In this document: positions 51,415 to 55,714 of the stretch, piece by piece
Numbering within the stretch: the first letter of the stretch is position 1
How the letters are laid out: each line of letters begins with the position of its first letter
Assembly: GCA_017398625.1 (NCBI GenBank)
Contig: JAFQFP010000028.1
Location: 1-55,714, forward strand
Direction of reading: 5' to 3'
Source: Oscillospiraceae bacterium
GTDB lineage: Bacteria > Bacillota > Clostridia > Oscillospirales > Oscillospiraceae
DNA length: 55,714 nucleotides
Notes under the pieces: model-generated
What the model was told of the DNA's origin: nothing
The model's input: the letters and a program-made list of their open reading frames with translations, nothing else
The model's database searches: none
Position numbers and translations under genes: made by a program

Positions 51415-53564
51415 GGATCTATGCCATGACCGCCACCTTCGGCAAGCTGGAGCATCAGACTCTGACTCTGCAGCCGGGGCTGAATATCATCCACGCCCCC
51501 AACGAATGGGGCAAATCCACATGGTGCGCCTTTCTTGCCGCCATGCTTTACGGTATTGAGACCCGTACCCACAGCACCAAAAACGCCCTTGCGGATAAGG
51601 AACGCTACGCCCCATGGTCCGGTGCGCCCATGACCGGGCGCATCGATCTGAACTGGAACGGCAGAGATATCACCATCGAGCGAAGAACGAAAGGCCGCGC
51701 AATTTTTGCTGATTTCCGGGCGTATGAGACCGTAAGCGGCGTTGCCCTGCCGGAGCTCACTGCCGCCAACTGCGGTCAAATGCTGCTGGGGGTGGAACGG
51801 GAGGTATTTATCCGTGCGGGATTTATCCGTCTGGAAAATATGCCTGTCACCCAAGACGAGGCTCTGCGCAGCCGGCTCAACGCGCTGGTGACCACAGGCG
51901 ATGAAAGCGGTGCGGGAGAGCTTCTGGGCAAGCGGCTGAAGGAACTGAAAAACCGCATCCGCTTCAACCGCACGGGACTTCTGCCCCAGACACAGGCACA
52001 GGTGAAGCTGCTGGAGGACCGCTTGGCACAGACCGCAGACCTGCAAGCCCAGCTGCACCGGATCTCCGATGCTCAAGAGCAGCTTGCCAAGCAGCGCAGC
52101 AAGCTGGAAAACCACCGGGATGCCCTTGCCTATCAAGCCGCACAGCAGCGGCGGCAGCGCGCCGCTGCCCTGCAGGTCCGGCGAGACGAGGCCTCGCAAA
52201 AGCAGGCAGCGCTGGAAATTGCCTGCGCTTCCCTGCCCCCGCGGGAAGCCGCGGAAGAAGCTCTGACCCGACTCAGCCTTGCCCAGCGAGAGCTGGATGC
52301 CATCTATGCCCAAGCACCCCAGCATACACAGCCGCCTCAGCCGCCCATCACTCCCGCACCCTTTGCGGATATCCCTGCCGAGGATGCGGCGGAGCAGGCG
52401 CAGAAGGATGCGGCACAATACGAAAAGCTTCATGCCCACATCCGCCCCGTGTTCCCTTGGTGGGTCATCGGGCTTGCGATTCTGGCGGCAGGGGGCGCTC
52501 TGCTGCTGGCTAAACAGCTTCAACCGGGGCTCATCGTTACCGCTGCCGGTGCAGCCGTAACGGTGCTGACACTGATCGTGACCCTGTGTCTCAGCGGCAG
52601 AAAACGCAAATTCTCCAAGCTTACCAAAGCGCTGCAGGCAAAATACGGTTCCATCCCTGCCCACCGGTGGATCACACTGGCGCAGGACTATCAAAGGGCT
52701 TTGCAGGAGCATGAAGCTGCTCTGTCCGGTCTGACCCAGAGCCGCCTGCTGTGGCGAGAAAGCGTTGCCGCCGCCCGTGAGTGTCTTTCCCATGTGACCG
52801 GGCAGCAGGAAGCATGGCAGTTCGAGGCGCAGATGCGGCACATCCTATCTCAGTGGGCTGCATTGGATGCTGTCGGCGAGGAGCTTGCGGGGCTGGATGC
52901 TATGCTGCAGACCCTCTCCCTGCCGGAGTCTTCCCTGCCTGCTCCCCGGTTTGCCGACACGCTGACATGGAGCGCCGACCAAACAGAGCAGCTTTTGGCT
53001 GAAAATGCAGCCCAACGGCAGCAGCTTCTTCTGCAAAAGGGGCACTGTATGGGGCAAATGGAACAGCTTGGGCAGGAAAGCGAGCTGCAACGGGAGCTTG
53101 ATGCCCTGCGTAAGCGGCTTCGCCAGCTGGAAGATACCTATGCGGCGCTGGATCTTGCCCAACAGACCCTGTCTCAAGCCACACGGGAGCTGCAACGGCG
53201 CTTTGCGCCCCAGATCACCCACCGGGCACAGGAGCTGCTTTCCCGGCTTACCGCAGGGCGGTATGACCGGCTGAGCCTGACAGAGGATTTCCGACTCAAT
53301 GCCGCCGCAACGCAGGAGGATACCCTCCATGCCGCCCAATGGCGCAGTGAGGGCACGGTAGACCAGCTCTATCTGGCACTTCGGCTGGCGGTCAGCGAAG
53401 CACTGACTCCCAACGCGCCGCTGATCTTGGATGATGCGCTGGTTCGCTTTGACGACAGCCGCCTTGCCGCCGCCATGGAGATCCTGCAGGAGGAAGCAGA
53501 ACAAAAACAGGTGATCCTGTTCACCTGCCAGACCCGGGAGAAAAATTTCCTTTCTTCTTTTTAA
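51411..53564 (+). CDS. YhaN-like SMC/AAA ATPase with two internal membrane helices
   Basis: A 717-residue Rad50-like ATPase. Walker A APNEWGKS at residues 29-36, coiled coil about 165-330, then two hydrophobic helices at about 347-395 (WWVIGLAILAAGGALLLA and GLIVTAAGAAVTVLTLIV) inside the coiled-coil region, a second coiled coil, then the Walker B end LILDDALVRFDD. The canonical LSGG signature is not evident. The membrane hairpin is typical of YhaN and separates it from SbcC. It starts with GTG overlapping the exonuclease stop. Confidence 0.87.
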   Translation: MRIYAMTATFGKLEHQTLTLQPGLNIIHAPNEWGKSTWCAFLAAMLYGIETRTHSTKNALADKERYAPWSGAPMTGRIDLNWNGRDITIERRTKGRAIFADFRAYETVSGVALPELTAANCGQMLLGVEREVFIRAGFIRLENMPVTQDEALRSRLNALVTTGDESGAGELLGKRLKELKNRIRFNRTGLLPQTQAQVKLLEDRLAQTADLQAQLHRISDAQEQLAKQRSKLENHRDALAYQAAQQRRQRAAALQVRRDEASQKQAALEIACASLPPREAAEEALTRLSLAQRELDAIYAQAPQHTQPPQPPITPAPFADIPAEDAAEQAQKDAAQYEKLHAHIRPVFPWWVIGLAILAAGGALLLAKQLQPGLIVTAAGAAVTVLTLIVTLCLSGRKRKFSKLTKALQAKYGSIPAHRWITLAQDYQRALQEHEAALSGLTQSRLLWRESVAAARECLSHVTGQQEAWQFEAQMRHILSQWAALDAVGEELAGLDAMLQTLSLPESSLPAPRFADTLTWSADQTEQLLAENAAQRQQLLLQKGHCMGQMEQLGQESELQRELDALRKRLRQLEDTYAALDLAQQTLSQATRELQRRFAPQITHRAQELLSRLTAGRYDRLSLTEDFRLNAAATQEDTLHAAQWRSEGTVDQLYLALRLAVSEALTPNAPLILDDALVRFDDSRLAAAMEILQEEAEQKQVILFTCQTREKNFLSSF

Positions 53565-53573
53565 GGTCACCAT

Positions 53574-53604
53574 AAGCGCGCTGTAGTTCTCGCAGCGCGC
53601 TTTT
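53574..53604 (+). terminator. Terminator after the yhaN-like gene
   Basis: AAGCGCGCTG-tagttctcg-CAGCGCGCTT then TTT. Confidence 0.9.
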
Positions 53605-53661
53605 CCATACCCTCGCCCTAATAAATCCGATGATTTGTCGAGGTGTCCGGTGGTGGCACCT

Positions 53662-53687
53662 GTAGGGGTGGATGCCCTCATCCGCCC
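53662..53687. repeat. Short palindromic repeat, GTAGGGG type, copy 1
   Basis: GTAG plus GGGTGGATG-ccct-CATCCGCCC (9-bp stem with one wobble). It shares the GTAGGGG start and Y-GGAT/ATCC-GCCC design with the copy at 55623-55646. Confidence 0.75.
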
Positions 53688-53813
53688 AAACCGTAAATGT
53701 ACCCGAAAGGTTCGATATGTTCAATCGGTCCCTATATGACCTGCCTGCCAAATCAGAATTTGGCGCTGGATAGGGCTATAGGATCGTTTTTACGGTCTTA
53801 GAGAAATTACCCC

Positions 53814-53842
53814 TTGTAAAAGAGCAAAAAATGTGGTAAACT
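53814..53842 (+). promoter_or_regulatory. Promoter of prfC
   Basis: TTGTAA (53814-53819), 17-bp spacer, TAAACT (53837-53842). The transcript would start near 53849 and include the leader ORF. Confidence 0.7.
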
Positions 53843-53885
53843 GAATTGGTTTATGTGAAATAATCACCTTTTTGGAGGGTTTTTT

Positions 53886-53909
53886 ATGCGGTTTTCCTTT
53901 CCCCCGTAG
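53886..53909 (+). CDS. Seven-codon leader peptide MRFSFPP before prfC
   Basis: ATG CGG TTT TCC TTT CCC CCG TAG, preceded by a strong GGAGGG at 53874-53879. It ends with two prolines and UAG, a slow-terminating context that needs RF1. It lies inside the prfC leader. The 3' neighbour is a hairpin that can cover the prfC ribosome site. This is a small ORF called from its ribosome site and position; translation is not proven. Confidence 0.6.
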   Translation: MRFSFPP

Positions 53910-53940
53910 CCTTCCGTGGTTTTCAATATCATAACGGAGG
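53910..53940 (+). promoter_or_regulatory. Hairpin that can hide the prfC ribosome site
   Basis: CCTTCCGT (53910-53917) pairs with ACGGAGG (53934-53940), seven pairs with one bulged T and a 16-nt loop. GGAGG here is the prfC ribosome site (ATG at 53948). The left arm begins one base after the leader stop codon, inside the footprint of a ribosome paused there. Confidence 0.6.
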
Positions 53941-53947
53941 AAATATT

Positions 53948-55540
53948 ATGTCAACCTTAATACAAGAGATCAGCCGCCGCCGGACCTTCGCCATCATCTC
54001 CCATCCCGACGCCGGTAAAACCACCTTGACCGAAAAATTCCTGCTTTACGGCGGTGCTATCGCTCAGGCGGGCGTGGTCAAGGGCAAGAAAAACTCCCGC
54101 GCCGCCACCTCGGATTGGATGGAGATCGAAAAGCAGCGCGGAATCTCCGTCACCTCCTCGGTGATGCAGTTCCAATACGGCGGCTTCTGCATCAATATTC
54201 TGGATACCCCCGGTCACCAAGACTTTTCCGAGGATACCTACCGCACCCTGATGGCGGCGGATTCCGCTGTCATGGTCATCGACGGTGCAAAGGGCGTTGA
54301 GCCCCAGACACGGAAACTCTTTAAGGTCTGCGCCATGCGCCATATTCCCATTTTTACCTTTGTCAACAAGATGGACCGGGAGACCAAGGATCCCTTTGAC
54401 CTGCTGGACGAGGTGGAACGGGAGCTAGGCATCGAGACCTATGCCATGAACTGGCCCATCGGCTGCGGCAAGGATTTTCAAGGCGTGTATGACCGGGAGC
54501 AGAGCCAGCTTCTGTTCTTCTCCGGTCTGAACGGCAAAGCAAAGGCCGATAAGCTGGCCGTGGATCTGTACGACCCCCAAGTGGCACAGCTTTTGGACGG
54601 CGAGGCGAAGCATCAGCAGCTCATCGACGATGTGGAGCTGCTCTCTGCAGGTCGGGAAATGGATCTGGAGGCTGTCCGCAACGGTCAGCTTAGCCCTGTG
54701 TTCTTCGGCTCTGCGCTGACCAACTTCGGCATCGAGCCTTTCTTGGAGGCGTTTTTGAAGCTGACACCGCCCCCGCTGTCCCGTGTGGCAGACTGCGGCG
54801 AGATCGATACCTTCTCCCCCGACTTTTCCGCCTTTGTATTCAAGATCCAAGCCAACATGAACAAGGCGCACCGGGACCGGCTTGCCTTTATGCGCATCTG
54901 CTCCGGAAAGTTCCAGCGGGACGCGGAATACTACCATGTACAGGGCAACAAGAAGATGCGTCTTTCCCAGCCTCAGCAGCTAATGGCAGCGGAGCGGGAG
55001 ATCGTGGAGGAGGCCTACGCAGGCGATGTGATCGGTGTATTTGATCCCGGCATCTTCGCCATCGGCGATACCATCACCACCCCCGGCAAGAAATTCCGCT
55101 TCTCCGGCATCCCCACCTTTGCCCCGGAGCATTTCTGCCGTGTCTCCGCCAAGGACTCCATGAAGCGCAAGCAGTTCGTCAAGGGTACGGAGCAGATCGC
55201 GCAGGAGGGTGCCATTCAGATCTTCAAGGTTCCCAACTCCGGTATGGAGGAGGTCATCGTGGGCGTCGTTGGCACGCTGCAGCTGGATGTGTTCCAGTAC
55301 CGCATGAAAAACGAGTATGGCGTTGACCTGCGGATGGAGACTCTGCCCTATGAGGAGATCCGTCTCATCGACAGCTACAGCGGCGATCTGGGCGACCTGA
55401 ATCTGGGCAGCGATGCGGAGCTTTTGGAGGACTACCGTGGCAGAAGCCTGCTGGTATTCTCCAGCTACTGGGCAATTGACTTCACCTGCCGCCGCAATCC
55501 CGGTCTGACTCTGAAAGAGATCGTTGTGGAAGAAGGCTAA
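53948..55540 (+). CDS. prfC: Peptide chain release factor 3
   Basis: A 530-residue translational GTPase that removes RF1/RF2 from ribosomes after termination. G1 is ISHPDAGKTTLTEKFLLYGG near residue 19. Switch regions include RGISVTSSVMQF and DTPGHQDFSEDTYRTL, G4 is NKMDRE, and the later domains include FSAFVFKIQANMNKAHRDR. The length is normal for RF3. It is a single-gene transcript with its own promoter, a leader ORF, and a terminator. Confidence 0.97.
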   Translation: MSTLIQEISRRRTFAIISHPDAGKTTLTEKFLLYGGAIAQAGVVKGKKNSRAATSDWMEIEKQRGISVTSSVMQFQYGGFCINILDTPGHQDFSEDTYRTLMAADSAVMVIDGAKGVEPQTRKLFKVCAMRHIPIFTFVNKMDRETKDPFDLLDEVERELGIETYAMNWPIGCGKDFQGVYDREQSQLLFFSGLNGKAKADKLAVDLYDPQVAQLLDGEAKHQQLIDDVELLSAGREMDLEAVRNGQLSPVFFGSALTNFGIEPFLEAFLKLTPPPLSRVADCGEIDTFSPDFSAFVFKIQANMNKAHRDRLAFMRICSGKFQRDAEYYHVQGNKKMRLSQPQQLMAAEREIVEEAYAGDVIGVFDPGIFAIGDTITTPGKKFRFSGIPTFAPEHFCRVSAKDSMKRKQFVKGTEQIAQEGAIQIFKVPNSGMEEVIVGVVGTLQLDVFQYRMKNEYGVDLRMETLPYEEIRLIDSYSGDLGDLNLGSDAELLEDYRGRSLLVFSSYWAIDFTCRRNPGLTLKEIVVEEG

Positions 55541-55547
55541 AAATTTT

Positions 55548-55573
55548 ACACGGGCGTATCGCTACGCCCGTGT
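55548..55573 (+). terminator. Terminator after prfC
   Basis: ACACGGGCGTA-tcgc-TACGCCCGTGT perfect 11-bp stem. Confidence 0.8.
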
Positions 55574-55622
55574 TCAGAGTGTCAAAAAAGTATTATTTTT
55601 CATCAATGTTTCAATCAAATTC

Positions 55623-55646
55623 GTAGGGGCGATCATGGATCGCCCG
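55623..55646. repeat. Short palindromic repeat, GTAGGGG type, copy 2
   Basis: GTAG then GGGCGATC-atg-GATCGCCC (perfect 8-bp stem). Same design as the element upstream of prfC. Confidence 0.75.
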
Positions 55647-55714
55647 TTAAAAACAACAAGAAAAGTTTCAATTTCCCCAGCATTTTGATTAATTTATATG
55701 TTCTTGAATTGGAA

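Overview
The window looks like the chromosome of a GC-rich, Gram-positive gut anaerobe of the Clostridia, most likely Oscillospirales/Oscillospiraceae. The reasons are Firmicutes-type gene sets (L21 leader-rplU-prp-rpmA-obgE, BlaI/BlaR1, a DivIVA-like protein, YmdB, YhaO/YhaN), sigma-A promoters of TTGACA-17-TATAAT type, AGGAGG ribosome binding sites, very large secreted proteins with GLUG and BspA leucine-rich repeats, and a PqqD/HprK-like pair. The family placement is inference; no rRNA is present.

Layout. 1-2.6 kb: the 5' 860 codons of a BspA-type LRR surface protein. 2.7-6.6 kb: a leftward group (TM protein, PH-domain protein, AAC(3)-like acetyltransferase, FTR-like small Fe-S protein, glpK). 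6.9-8.5 kb: small membrane proteins around a TetR regulator. 8.5-12.5 kb: sbcD-sbcC. 12.5-15.4 kb: blaI-blaR1-like pair with a promoter and two dyads. 15.5-18.0 kb: second secreted protein. 18.1-21.0 kb: a P-type-ATPase-like protein without its phosphorylation motif, and rlmB. 21.2-24.1 kb: ftsH and an SDR gene. 24.2-29.3 kb: a visibly AT-richer defence island (HaeIII-like restriction-modification, second C5 methyltransferase, Shedu-like nuclease) beside tRNA-Arg(CCG). 29.4-35.2 kb: DivIVA-like gene, FliB-like methylase, MarR-controlled heterodimeric ABC exporter. 35.2-35.8 kb: a repeat-rich junk region with a gene remnant and a striking hairpin array. 35.8-42.4 kb: PqqD, HprK-like kinase, lipoprotein, a 40-residue peptide and a 1661-residue surface protein. 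42.4-44.7 kb: a decayed ImmA/IrrE gene and tRNA-Val(GAC). 44.8-46.1 kb: NusG-II protein and ApbE. 46.2-48.6 kb: the L21/Prp/L27/Obg operon. 48.7-53.6 kb: zinc-ribbon and DUF2085 proteins, YmdB, YhaO/YhaN. 53.6-55.7 kb: prfC.

Best candidates for something undescribed are: (1) a seven-codon leader ORF, MRFSFPP-stop(UAG), just before prfC (release factor 3), followed by a hairpin that can hide the prfC ribosome binding site, which suggests translational control of RF3 by slow termination; (2) the defence island, bounded by 16/18-matching inverted ends, each followed inward by five short direct repeats at about 20-bp period, with no transposase inside and sitting next to tRNA-Arg 3'-end copies; (3) an array of AATTTAGCT units separated by tiny variable palindromes; (4) a 40-residue peptide and a neighbouring lipoprotein sharing an ELPPV motif, next to an orphan PqqD/HprK pair.

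Three secreted proteins (starting at 2582, 18007 and 42402, all leftward) share a related C-terminal domain. In the first two the DNA is almost identical over about 475 bp.
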